From Desulfobacterales bacterium (GTDB lineage Bacteria; Desulfobacterota; Desulfobacteria; Desulfobacterales; SpSt-501): a DNA stretch of 52,682 nucleotides. The translations under genes and the position numbers were made by a program. The stretch covers positions 1-52,682 of the forward strand of contig JALOOU010000013.1 of the NCBI GenBank assembly GCA_025454255.1. Reading direction: 5' to 3'. Every line of letters begins with the position of its first letter. Within the stretch, counting starts at the first letter, position 1. Positions 42,767-51,320 of the stretch are shown piece by piece. Under the pieces are notes generated by a model. It worked only from the letters and a program-made list of their open reading frames with translations. It was not told the DNA's origin and ran no database searches.

Positions 42767-43483
42767 GTGGCGGCAGCAGCGGTTGCGCTCTGGCTGAGCG
42801 AGTGGATGCGAACCCGCAGGATCCGCCTGTGGGGCGGGGCCGATCTGCGCGAGTTTTCAACGCCCGAGGATTTGTTTGGGGAACGGTTTCCCTTCGCGCT
42901 ATCGTTAGCGGTGCCGATGGACCCCCGCATCATGGCCGGCATCCGCTGCGGCCCCAACCAGGCCTACGCGGATGAGTATGCCCGGGTGAACCGCTGCATC
43001 GATGACGCATCCGCAGCGCTGGCAGCCGCGATCGCCGCCCGCGGCTTTCGGTCCCGACCCCTGGCGGCCTCGAGCCGCACCGATGCGGTGAACATCCAGG
43101 GCGACTTCCCTCACAAGACGGCAGCGACCCGGGCCGGCGTGGGCTGGGTCGGCCGCCATTGCCAGCTGATCACGCGGCCGTTCGGGTCATGGATTCGGCT
43201 CGGCACCGTCTTCACCGACATGCAGATCGCCTGTGGCCCCCCGATAGAGAGAAACTTCTGCGGCAGCTGCCGGCGCTGCGTGGAGGCCTGCCCGGCGAAG
43301 GCCTTGAAAGGCAACGGCTGGCATCCGGGCATCCCCCGCGAGGAGCTGCTGGATGTGCGGGCGTGCGATCAGTGGAAAAAGGAGAACTATTTTCAGTACC
43401 ACCGCGGGCACAACTGCGGGATCTGCTCGGCGGTGTGCCCCTACGGGATGAAAGTGCTGAAGAAAAGGCCCAACCCTGTTTGA
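42767..43483 (+). CDS. Short epoxyqueuosine-reductase-like double [4Fe-4S] protein
   Basis: A protein of about 238 aa that resembles the iron-sulfur half of QueG. Two ferredoxin-type clusters are visible: CGSCRRCVEACPAKAL, and later CGICSAVCPYG. The N-terminal half has blocks seen in QueG relatives (DFPHKTAATRAGVGWVGRH). QueG proper is about 340-380 aa, so this is a shortened or paralogous reductase and the cobalamin contacts cannot be confirmed. The start is uncertain: GTG at 42767 is used here, ATG at 42806 is an alternative, and the open frame reaches further upstream. It lies 95 bp after the hydrolase gene and may be cotranscribed with it. Confidence 0.72.
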   Translation: MAAAAVALWLSEWMRTRRIRLWGGADLREFSTPEDLFGERFPFALSLAVPMDPRIMAGIRCGPNQAYADEYARVNRCIDDASAALAAAIAARGFRSRPLAASSRTDAVNIQGDFPHKTAATRAGVGWVGRHCQLITRPFGSWIRLGTVFTDMQIACGPPIERNFCGSCRRCVEACPAKALKGNGWHPGIPREELLDVRACDQWKKENYFQYHRGHNCGICSAVCPYGMKVLKKRPNPV

Positions 43484-43515
43484 AGATGCGTGCGGTCCGG
43501 TTGCGGCGTGGGCGG

Positions 43516-43881
43516 TCAGCGATCCTCGGGCAGATAGAGCGTGTGTTTTCCGCGGGCGCGGTTGGGGCTGATCCAGACGGTGTGGGTGCCGGTGGGGGAT
43601 TCCACCTCCCCGATATAGGGATAGTCGCCTTTTTCGGTCTCTTCGCATCGGTGGAACAGTGCGAGCGCTGCGGCGAACAGCTCGCCGACCTGCGGGGAGA
43701 TGGCCCGGCCGCCGAAGGCATTGGGGGCGAGGTAGCCCAGTTTCTCCAGCAGGCTTGTCGTCACATAGCGGATCGGGCCGGCGGCGTAGGCGGAGTCCAC
43801 CGCGGTCAGCGGAAAAAGGACCCCTTCGCGTTCGGCTTGCTTGTCGCTGGTAGAGAAGGTGACGATGAACTCTTTGTGCAT
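43516..43881 (-). CDS. Uncharacterised 121-aa protein
   Basis: A 121-aa soluble protein without signal peptide or membrane helix. Only one cysteine is present. The sequence has a central PNAFGGRAISPQVGELFAAA segment and an alternating strand pattern near the C-terminus (YIGEVESPTGTHTVWISP). I recognise no family. It is convergent with the QueG-like gene (32 bp between stops) and borders the AT-richer gap. Codon use looks like that of its neighbours. A TATGAT-like -10 box lies about 80 bp upstream, without a good -35. Confidence 0.6.
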   Translation of the reverse strand: MHKEFIVTFSTSDKQAEREGVLFPLTAVDSAYAAGPIRYVTTSLLEKLGYLAPNAFGGRAISPQVGELFAAALALFHRCEETEKGDYPYIGEVESPTGTHTVWISPNRARGKHTLYLPEDR

Positions 43882-44000
43882 GCGTTCTCGTCCCGCCGGC
43901 CGCCCGGACGCCGGCGCTCGGTCAGGTGTTTTCAGAAAGGCTTCCTCACATGAGTTTGACTATCATATTTTGAAAAGCGAATCCATCGTATGCTGATTCC

Positions 44001-44043
44001 CGCCCAAAAGGCCGACCTCGAAAAATCGATGGGCGCTTTTTTT
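44001..44043 (+). terminator. Rho-independent terminator-like hairpin
   Basis: CGCCCA (44001-44006) pairs with TGGGCG (44030-44035), with an inner TCGA-AAAA-TCGA hairpin (44018-44029) and a run of seven T (44037-44043). Form and T-run are convincing, but no plus-strand gene ends within 500 bp, so it may terminate a non-coding transcript or be left over from a lost gene. Confidence 0.5.
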
Positions 44044-44218
44044 ATGCCTAAGAAGTCATATTGGGATACAGATCCGACAAATCACTGGACCGCCATTTTT
44101 TGATCTTGTTTCAGCGAATCACTGTTGCCTCTCGCCCCCATACCCAATGAGCGCCTGAACTAATCTGCAATTCTCTGAATCGATGCCTTTGATCAGGTAA
44201 TCTCAACCCCGTTTTGCC

Positions 44219-44270
44219 AAAGGCTGCTTTGGATTAAGGCACGCATGCTATAAGCCGACGTGCAGCCTTT
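44219..44270. repeat. 9-bp perfect inverted repeat
   Basis: AAAGGCTGC (44219-44227) and GCAGCCTTT (44262-44270) enclose a 34-base spacer. It could form a hairpin in DNA or RNA, or mark an insertion footprint. No function is assigned. Confidence 0.4.
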
Positions 44271-44724
44271 TGACTCAACTATATACTGGCCTGCTCAGCT
44301 TGGTTCAGGTGGATCGTGAGTCACAGTGTTTTCAGCTCGGCCATATAATTTTTTGCCAAAGGGAACTGGAAACTATCGACACGGTTCTGGAGGGGGTGAA
44401 AACCGAGGCCAGCAATTAACTTGCGCGGCAACAGGTGCGTCGGCTGTTCCCGGAGTACAACGCCGGCGTCTGGCTCCGCAATTTTACGAACCCTAACCAT
44501 GTTTGGTTTTCCCAGATTCATGGATCGACTGCATGCACGGCCATGACTTAGGCGCGTAAACAGGGCAACCGGCAATACAATAAACTTACGGCAGTGTAAT
44601 TCCGTGCAAAAAATTCTTTGCACAATGAACATGAGAATTGCCTATTCGGTAGAAAATTCCGGCATTGACAATAAAGCGGCTGGTTGCTAAGCGATTCGAA
44701 TCGGCCGTTAACCCATGCAAATAG

Positions 44725-45888
44725 GTGAAACCTGCGGATCCACGTGATTCCAGAGAAAGCGAAAAAGGATTTTTGGACAAGCCGTCCCTATCTTCTTCGG
44801 TTGCCATGACGGTCACAGGGCCTGTGGCCGGCAACGACCTTGGTGTTGTCCTGCCACATGAACACATATTGATCGATACCTCCTCTTTTTTTGTGCCGCT
44901 GGCCGCGGAATCCGAACGTCACCGGGAAAATGAGCCGATCCGTCTTTCCAACTTGAGCTGGGTCCGCTACAATGCCCGGCATAACCGCGACTGCCTCCGA
45001 ATGCTGGACGAAGAGCAGGCGTCCCACGAAGTCGGCCTTTTCGCAGCCGCCGGAGGCACTACGATCGTCGAGCTCACCTCGCGCGAGATGGGGCGGGATC
45101 CGGTCGCCCTGGCCCGCATCAGCCGCAGGACCGGCGTCAACATCATCATCGGCACCGGCTATTACACGGCCGGGACCCACCCGCGCAGCCTCATCCTATC
45201 AAGCGTTGAGGAGATCGCCGCGGCAATGGTCGGCGAGATCAACGACGGGGTGGACGCTACCGGGATCCGGGCGGGCATCATTGGGGAGATCGGCTGCTCT
45301 TGGCCGCTTGCCGCGGGCGAGATGAGGGTGCTCGAGGCGGCCGCAGTCGCCCAGGGTCGAACCGGTGCGGCTATCACCGTGCATCCCAGCCGTAACGAGG
45401 CAGGGCCTGAAGACGCAATTAAAGTCCTCAGGGCTGCCGGGGCCGACCTGAACCGCGTGGTCATCTGCCACATGGATCGCTGCGGGTACGCGCCTGAGAC
45501 TCGATTAAACATTCTCGAGGCAGGGTGCTACGTCGAATACGACCTTTTTGGCAAGGAGGGATATTATCCTGCTCAGCCAGCACTGGCAGACGGGCATCTG
45601 CCGGACATGCCCAACGATGTCGGCCGCATCAAGGAGATTGCCGACCTGATCGACTGTGGCTGGGCCGAACGGATTCTGGTATCGCATGACAACTGCCTCA
45701 AGACGAACTTCAGCCAATGGGGAGGGCCGGGATTTGCGCATCTGCTTGAGCGGGTCATTCCCTACATGCGCGTTTTCGGCTACTCTGAAGACCAGATCCG
45801 GCAACTCATGCGCGCCAATCCAGCCCGCATGCTGAGCGGATACAACGCTTCCATCAACCCGCAAACGAAAAAGGAGGGCCTCCAATGA
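44725..45888 (+). CDS. Phosphotriesterase-family metal-dependent hydrolase
   Basis: A 387-aa protein of the PTE/amidohydrolase superfamily. Metal ligands in order: LPHEHILID (HxH on strand 1), GEIGCSW (Glu at the position of the carboxylated lysine, as in some PTE-homology proteins), ITVHPSR (His), VICHMDRCG (His) and VSHDNCLK (Asp). Known members act as lactonases, phosphotriesterases or other esterases; the true substrate here is unknown. The start is uncertain: GTG at 44725 gives a long leader, while ATG at 44806, just before TVTGPVAGNDLGVVLPHEH, fits the family's usual N-terminus. The stop overlaps the next start (ATGA), so it belongs to the transporter operon. Confidence 0.83.
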   Translation: MKPADPRDSRESEKGFLDKPSLSSSVAMTVTGPVAGNDLGVVLPHEHILIDTSSFFVPLAAESERHRENEPIRLSNLSWVRYNARHNRDCLRMLDEEQASHEVGLFAAAGGTTIVELTSREMGRDPVALARISRRTGVNIIIGTGYYTAGTHPRSLILSSVEEIAAAMVGEINDGVDATGIRAGIIGEIGCSWPLAAGEMRVLEAAAVAQGRTGAAITVHPSRNEAGPEDAIKVLRAAGADLNRVVICHMDRCGYAPETRLNILEAGCYVEYDLFGKEGYYPAQPALADGHLPDMPNDVGRIKEIADLIDCGWAERILVSHDNCLKTNFSQWGGPGFAHLLERVIPYMRVFGYSEDQIRQLMRANPARMLSGYNASINPQTKKEGLQ

Positions 45889-47447
45889 AGATTTTTAAAT
45901 GTCTTGCGACGATGGCGCTTGCGGCGATCCTTCTCGCAGGCCCGGGGCAGGCGACTGCTGCGGAAAAGATCCTTAAAATCGGTGTTTTTTCGGCCGATAT
46001 GGGAATTCTCGACCCACACCGGTCCGCAACCACGGCCAATCTGCCGATCATGGATTCGATCTTCAACGGGCTTGTCCGGTGGCGACCCGGTTCGGTCGAC
46101 TTGGAAACCATCGAGCCCGACCTGGCCGAGCGCTGGGAGGCATCCGCCGATGGAAGAGTCTGGACCTTTTTCCTGCGCAAGGGCGTGCAGTTTCATCATG
46201 GGTTCGGCGAAATGACCGCGGAGGATGTGGTTTTCAGTCTCAAAAAAGCGGCCAACAAGGAAACAAGCATCTGGCACACCGGCTACACCGCCTTCGAGAA
46301 GGTGGAGGCCGTCGACCCCTACACCGTGCGCATCAGCCTCTCCAACAACGTACCGTCGATGCTGGCCTTGGTGCTGAATTTCCACGGTGGCATGGTGCTC
46401 AGCAAGAAAGCCGTAGAAAAATACGGAGATGATTTCAGGCTCAACCCCGTCGGCACCGGACCGTTCGCATTCAAGGAATACATCCCCAAGCAGAAAACCA
46501 TCCTGGTCGCCCACCCGCAGTACTTCCGCGGGAAGCCCAAACTGGATAGCGTCGTCTACCATTTCGTTCCCGTCGACCAGGCCCGCGAGATGGCCTTCCT
46601 CAAGGGAGAGCTCGACATGATCGAGGGGGTCAAGCAGGAGTGGTGGGTCGAAAAAATGAAAAAGGAGAAAAACGTCATCGTCGACGCACTGCCGCCGGGC
46701 GAGCTGACCATGGTACACTTCAACATGACCAAGAAGCCCCTGGAGGATATCCGGGTGCGGCGCGCGCTGGCGCATGCCATCAACCGCAAGGAATTCAGAG
46801 AGACCTACGGCATGTCCATTACCGGGGATGCGGTCTCCGTGATCGGCCCCGGCTACCTTGGCTTCACCGACAAGGTAGCCCAGTATGAGTTCAATGTAGA
46901 AAAAGCCAAGGCGTTGCTGAAAGAGGCCGGCTTCCCGAACGGGTTCAACCTGGGCGAATTCGTTACCAGCCCGATTTATCTCAACTCCGCTGAACTACTC
47001 CAGGGGCAGCTGAAGAAAATCGGGGTTACGTTCGAGATCAAAATGGTCGATCACCCGACCATGCACAAGATGATCCGGCAGGACCTGAACGCTTTGGTCC
47101 CTTACGGCGCCGCGCGTTTTCCGATCGCCGATGAAATGATGACCCAGTTTTTTCACAGCAATTCAATTGTGGGGACCCCCACGGGCATCACCAACTTCAG
47201 CCACTATGGGAAGGTCATTCCGGGAGTCGACGACCTTCTGGACCAAGCGCGGGTGGAGCCCAACGTCGAAAAGCAGAAAGCGCTGTGGGTCAAGGCCCAG
47301 CAGAAAATCCTGGACGATGTGCCGGCCTATCCGCTGCGGATCACCTACGTTCTTTTCCTGCGCAAGGCCACAATCGATTTGGGATACGACCTCAAATCGA
47401 ACATGACACTGCACTACCAGATCACGGAAAAAACCGACCTCAAATGA
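45885..47447 (+). CDS. ABC transporter substrate-binding protein (peptide/opine/nickel family)
   Basis: A 520-aa periplasmic binding protein of family 5 (DppA/OppA type). The signal peptide is MKIFKCLATMALAAILLAG with cleavage after ATAAE; no lipobox is evident. Family blocks are SFDIxxxxDPHRSATTANLPI-like near residue 45, LAERWEASADGRVWTFFLRKGV, FGEMTAEDVVFS and NPVGTGPFAFKEY. It captures a substrate, such as an oligopeptide, opine or other amine-containing compound, for DppBCDF. The start overlaps the hydrolase stop by 4 bp, which ties the hydrolase to whatever is transported. Confidence 0.9.
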   Translation: MKIFKCLATMALAAILLAGPGQATAAEKILKIGVFSADMGILDPHRSATTANLPIMDSIFNGLVRWRPGSVDLETIEPDLAERWEASADGRVWTFFLRKGVQFHHGFGEMTAEDVVFSLKKAANKETSIWHTGYTAFEKVEAVDPYTVRISLSNNVPSMLALVLNFHGGMVLSKKAVEKYGDDFRLNPVGTGPFAFKEYIPKQKTILVAHPQYFRGKPKLDSVVYHFVPVDQAREMAFLKGELDMIEGVKQEWWVEKMKKEKNVIVDALPPGELTMVHFNMTKKPLEDIRVRRALAHAINRKEFRETYGMSITGDAVSVIGPGYLGFTDKVAQYEFNVEKAKALLKEAGFPNGFNLGEFVTSPIYLNSAELLQGQLKKIGVTFEIKMVDHPTMHKMIRQDLNALVPYGAARFPIADEMMTQFFHSNSIVGTPTGITNFSHYGKVIPGVDDLLDQARVEPNVEKQKALWVKAQQKILDDVPAYPLRITYVLFLRKATIDLGYDLKSNMTLHYQITEKTDLK

Positions 47448-47464
47448 ACTCATAGGGACTGCCC

Positions 47465-48406
47465 ATGCTGGCCTACACCATCAGACGCATCCTGATGGCC
47501 ATCCCCACCCTCTGGGTCGCCCTGACCATGATTTTCATCCTGGTCAGGGTGATTCCAGGGGATCCCACCACGGCTGTGATGGGCGACTACGTGACCGATA
47601 AATCCCTCGAGGTCCTCAAACGGCAGATGGGGCTTGACCTGCCCTTGATCGAGCAGTATGGACTCTACCTCTACAACTTCGTTCGGGGCGATTTCGGCAA
47701 CTCCCTGATCACCGGGGCCCCGGTCCTCAAAGAGCTCAAGAACGCATTGCCGCACACGCTCGAACTGACGTTCTTTAGCCTCCTGATCGGCACGCTCACC
47801 GGCATCCCATTGGGGGTTTTCCTGGCGCTGAAGCGAAATTCGGCATGGGACTATCTCGGACGGTTCTTCTCCTTGGCCGGGATCTCCTTTCCATCCTTTT
47901 ACATCGCGGTGCTCTTGATTTTGCTGTTCAGCATGAAGCTGGACTTGCTGCCGGTGATGGGCGTCGGCCCCGCTGGCGACACCTGGGCAAGGATGCGGCA
48001 TCTCGTGCTGCCCGCACTGACGCTGGGGCTTCTGATGATGTCCTATCTGACCCGCATGACGCGCTCCACCATGCTGGATGTGCTGGGGGCCGATTACATA
48101 CGGACCGCCCATGCCAAGGGGCTGAGGAAAGCGAAGGTGATCTTTAAGCATGCATTGAAGAACGCCAGCGTCTCGATCGTGACGGTCCTCGGGATCTACA
48201 CCGGGATCCTCATCGGCTCCTCCGTCATGACCGAGATCATCTTCAACCGTCCGGGGCTGGGAAGCCTCATCGTCGGCTCGATGCTCAACCGGGACTACAT
48301 CACCATCACATCCATCATGACGGTTTACGCGGCCATCGTGATTTTCATCAACCTGATTACCGATCTGAGCTATGGTCTGATCGACCCGCGTATCCGCTAC
48401 GAGTAG
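47465..48406 (+). CDS. ABC transporter permease, DppB type
   Basis: A 313-aa inner-membrane permease with a typical N-terminus (MLAYTIRRILMAIPTLWVAL), about six TM helices and the cytoplasmic EAA-like loop GADYIRTAHAKGLRKAKVI, which contacts the ATPases. The end, GLIDPRIRYE, is typical of the family. It pairs with the DppC-type permease encoded 8 bp downstream. Confidence 0.92.
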   Translation: MLAYTIRRILMAIPTLWVALTMIFILVRVIPGDPTTAVMGDYVTDKSLEVLKRQMGLDLPLIEQYGLYLYNFVRGDFGNSLITGAPVLKELKNALPHTLELTFFSLLIGTLTGIPLGVFLALKRNSAWDYLGRFFSLAGISFPSFYIAVLLILLFSMKLDLLPVMGVGPAGDTWARMRHLVLPALTLGLLMMSYLTRMTRSTMLDVLGADYIRTAHAKGLRKAKVIFKHALKNASVSIVTVLGIYTGILIGSSVMTEIIFNRPGLGSLIVGSMLNRDYITITSIMTVYAAIVIFINLITDLSYGLIDPRIRYE

Positions 48407-48414
48407 AAGGCACC

Positions 48415-49260
48415 GTGAATCAAGACACCCGCGCGAAAATCATCCGGACCTTCGTCCAGAACAAAGCGGCCCTGGCGGGTCTTGTCATCTCCATGGTGGT
48501 GGTCCTGACCTGCGCGGCGGCCCCTTTTCTGCCACTGCCGGACCCCGTCGACCAGTCCTTGTCTCAACGCTTCAAGGCGCCGAGCGCAACTCACCCCCTC
48601 GGCACCGACAATTTCGGAAGGGACGTTTTGAGCCGCGTCATCTGGGGTGGCCGGGTCAGCATGCTCGTCGGTGTGCTTTCGGTTCTGCTGGCGATGACGC
48701 TGGGAACCGTCATCGGGCTGGTCACCGGTTACAAGGGCGGGGTCATCGACAACCTGACCATGCGGATGGTCGACGTGCTGATGTGCTTTCCGACCCTGAT
48801 TTTGGGCATCCTTTTCATGGCGGCTCTAGGTTCCGGGATAACCAGTCTGATCATCGCAATCGGCATAGCCATTGCCCCACGGTTTGCGCGGTTGTGTCGC
48901 GGAGCCGTGCTCAGCGTCAGGCAGAACGACTTCGTCGAGGCGGCGCGGTCCATGGGCATGAGCGATATGCGCATCATGTTTCGACACATCCTGCCCAACG
49001 TCCTGGGAGACGTTATCGTCATGGGAGCTCTTTGGGTCGGAGCGATCATCATCACCGAGGCCAGCCTCAGCTTTATCGGTCTGGGAGTCCCGCCGCCGAC
49101 CCCAAGCTGGGGGCGGATGGTCCGCGAGGGGTTGGACTTCATGGGCCACGCTTACTGGGTGAGTGTCTATTCCGGCGGCGCTATTTTCATCACCGTCGTC
49201 GGATTTAATCTTTTCGGCGACGGGTTGAGGGATATTTTGGACCCCAAGCTCCGTCGCTAA
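48415..49260 (+). CDS. ABC transporter permease, DppC type
   Basis: A 281-aa permease. The N-terminus has the NKAALAGLVISMVVVL segment typical of DppC/OppC, followed by THPLGTDNFGRDVLSRVIWG and five or six TM helices. The EAA loop reads RQNDFVEAARSMGMSDMRI, and the end GDGLRDILDPKLRR is diagnostic. The start is GTG at 48415, 8 bp after dppB. Confidence 0.92.
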   Translation: MNQDTRAKIIRTFVQNKAALAGLVISMVVVLTCAAAPFLPLPDPVDQSLSQRFKAPSATHPLGTDNFGRDVLSRVIWGGRVSMLVGVLSVLLAMTLGTVIGLVTGYKGGVIDNLTMRMVDVLMCFPTLILGILFMAALGSGITSLIIAIGIAIAPRFARLCRGAVLSVRQNDFVEAARSMGMSDMRIMFRHILPNVLGDVIVMGALWVGAIIITEASLSFIGLGVPPPTPSWGRMVREGLDFMGHAYWVSVYSGGAIFITVVGFNLFGDGLRDILDPKLRR

Positions 49261-49288
49261 GCAGGGGAGTGGACCCGGCGAGAGTCGA

Positions 49289-50290
49289 ATGGAAAAACCC
49301 GCCAAAGCGGTTCTAAAAATTACCGAGCTGACGACGGAGTTCCGCATTCCGGAGGGGGTGGTGCCAGCGGTCAATCGGGTCAGCTTCAGCTTGCATGAGG
49401 GGGAGACCGTGTGTTTGGTGGGAGAGTCCGGCTGCGGCAAGAGCGTGACGGCCCTCTCCATCATGCGGCTAATTCCCGATCCCCCGGGTAGGATCGTTGC
49501 AGGGCTCATCGAGTTCGGCGGGCAGAATTTGTTGACCCTTACCGAGGAGCAGATGCGGCGCATCCGTGGGGAAAAGATCGCCATGATCTTTCAGGAACCG
49601 ATGACCTCGTTGAACCCGCTTTTTACCGTGGGCGACCAAATCGCGGAGGTCTATCGCGAGCACACCAGTATGGATCGGCGCGCTGCCTGGGAATCCGTGG
49701 AGGCGATCCTCGGCCGGGTCGGGATCCCGGAACCGGCCCAGCGCTCCCGCCAGTACATTCACGAGATGAGCGGCGGTATGCGGCAGCGTGCCATGATCGC
49801 CATGGCTTTGGCTTGCAACCCCTCCCTGCTCATCGCCGATGAGCCGACCACCGCACTCGATGTCACCATTCAAGCGCAGATCCTCGTTTTGATGCGCGAG
49901 CTTCAGGTTAGAACCGGCGCGGCGATACTTCTTATCACCCACAACCTCGGCGTGGTGGCTGAAATGGCCGACCGCGTAATCGTGATGTACCTCGGCCGAG
50001 TGGTGGAGGACGCCCCCGCCGCGGAGTTGTTCAACCGGCCCATGCACCCTTATACCCGCGGGCTGCTTGCATCGGTTCCGTTCCCGGGGCGCAAGAGCGT
50101 TTTGGGGAAAAGAAAGTTGGCGGAAATCCCCGGGATCGTCCCAAGCATGTTCAATATGCCCGAAGGCTGTGTCTTCCATCCCAGGTGCACGATAGCGCGG
50201 GAGGGCTGCCGGCAACGCCAGCCGGCGTTGATCGAGCAGGGGGAAAACCACCGGGTTGCCTGCTACGCGGTGGAGGAGGGTTGGTCATGA
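49289..50290 (+). CDS. ABC transporter ATP-binding protein, DppD type
   Basis: A 333-aa ATPase. The Walker A is [13 protein letters not shown], the signature [15 protein letters not shown], the Walker [14 protein letters not shown] and the switch His is in [10 protein letters not shown]. The C-terminal peptide-ABC extension has a cysteine cluster ([14 protein letters not shown] and a later VACY) that binds an iron-sulfur cluster in some DppD proteins. It overlaps the next ATPase by 4 bp. Confidence 0.93.
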   Translation: MEKPAKAVLKITELTTEFRIPEGVVPAVNRVSFSLHEGETVCLVGESGCGKSVTALSIMRLIPDPPGRIVAGLIEFGGQNLLTLTEEQMRRIRGEKIAMIFQEPMTSLNPLFTVGDQIAEVYREHTSMDRRAAWESVEAILGRVGIPEPAQRSRQYIHEMSGGMRQRAMIAMALACNPSLLIADEPTTALDVTIQAQILVLMRELQVRTGAAILLITHNLGVVAEMADRVIVMYLGRVVEDAPAAELFNRPMHPYTRGLLASVPFPGRKSVLGKRKLAEIPGIVPSMFNMPEGCVFHPRCTIAREGCRQRQPALIEQGENHRVACYAVEEGWS

Positions 50291-51282
50291 CGCCACCTGC
50301 GCAGGCCGTGCTCCAGGTCGTCGACCTCAAGAAGCACTTTCCGATCCGCAAAGGCGTGCTCAAGCGCACGGTGGGGCACGTTCACGCCGTCAACGGGGTG
50401 ACGTTCACCATCCACCCGGGAGAATCTCTGGGGCTAGTGGGGGAGTCCGGCTGCGGCAAGACCACTCTCGGAAAATGCGTCGTATTGCTCCAGCGGCCGA
50501 CGGAGGGCAAGGTCATCTTCAACGGGGTTGATTTGGGCAGCATCCCGGGGCCGGAACTGCGCCGCATCCGGCCTCAATTCCAAATGGTCTTTCAGGACCC
50601 GTTTTCGACGTTGAACCCGCGCATGTCGGTGGAGGCCATGCTGGCCGAGCCCCTGATGCTGTTCGAGGGGCTCTCGTCCGGCGAGCGCCGCCAGCGAGTT
50701 ATCGAACTCCTCGAGAAGGTAGGCCTTCGTCCGGAACACAGCAACCGCTATCCCCACGAATTCTCCGGGGGCCAGCGTCAGCGGCTTGCGGTTGCCCGGG
50801 CCCTGGCATTAAACCCGACGCTGATCGTCTGTGATGAGCCTGTATCCGCTCTGGATGTAAGCATTCAGGCTCAGGTTTTAAACCTCTTCGAACGGTTGAA
50901 GGATGATTTCGGGTTGAGCTACCTTTTCATCTCCCATGATCTGGGCGTGGTCGAACACATCGCCGACCGGATCGCCGTGATGTATTTGGGAAAAGTGGTG
51001 GAGCTCAACAGGGAGAGCGAGATCTGCCGCAACCCCAGACACCCGTACACCCAGGCCTTGATGGCGGCCATCCCCATTCCCAGAGTCGATTCGGGCAAGA
51101 AGGAGAAGACGCCGTTGGCCGGCGATGTCCCCAGCCCCATCCATCTTCCTTCCGGATGTTCCTTTCATCCACGGTGTCCCCAGGTCATGGAAAGATGCCG
51201 AACAGAGCCTCCACGCCCGGTGCCGTTGCCGGGAGGGGGTGAGGTGGCCTGTCACCTGTTCGAAGCCACCACGGGTGGATAG
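50287..51282 (+). CDS. ABC transporter ATP-binding protein, DppF type
   Basis: A 331-aa ATPase and partner of the DppD-type protein. The N-terminus, LKKHFPIRKGVLKRTVGHV, is typical of DppF/OppF. Walker A is GESGCGKTTLGK, the signature is FSGGQRQRLAVARAL, and Walker B is LIVCDEPVSALDV. The C-terminal cysteine block reads CSFHPRCPQVMERC. The ATG at 50287 overlaps the dppD stop (ATGA); the open frame further upstream is a shadow inside dppD. Confidence 0.93.
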   Translation: MTPPAQAVLQVVDLKKHFPIRKGVLKRTVGHVHAVNGVTFTIHPGESLGLVGESGCGKTTLGKCVVLLQRPTEGKVIFNGVDLGSIPGPELRRIRPQFQMVFQDPFSTLNPRMSVEAMLAEPLMLFEGLSSGERRQRVIELLEKVGLRPEHSNRYPHEFSGGQRQRLAVARALALNPTLIVCDEPVSALDVSIQAQVLNLFERLKDDFGLSYLFISHDLGVVEHIADRIAVMYLGKVVELNRESEICRNPRHPYTQALMAAIPIPRVDSGKKEKTPLAGDVPSPIHLPSGCSFHPRCPQVMERCRTEPPRPVPLPGGGEVACHLFEATTGG

Positions 51283-51320
51283 CGGCAAACCGGAGTGATC
51301 ACTCGTTTCAAGGAGCATGC

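Larger units (their letters stand above)
43882..44724. other. 843-bp AT-richer gene-free region
   Basis: This stretch has no gene I can support and is visibly AT-richer than either side. It contains a terminator-like hairpin (44001-44043) and a 9-bp inverted repeat (44219-44270). An open frame on the minus strand (44321-44632) encodes nothing recognisable. No tRNA or insertion sequence was recognised. It marks the border between the chromosomal block on the left and the hydrolase/ABC-transporter operon on the right. Confidence 0.55.

Noticed and set aside
44330-44560. Possible decayed transposase on the plus strand
   Set aside because: Frames contain stops and I recognise no transposase motif.
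44321-44632. 103-residue minus-strand frame in the AT-rich gap
   Set aside because: No good ribosome-binding site, no motif, no support.
44665-44693. TTGACA-N17-TAAGCG as promoter of the hydrolase operon
   Set aside because: The -10 box matches only two of six bases.
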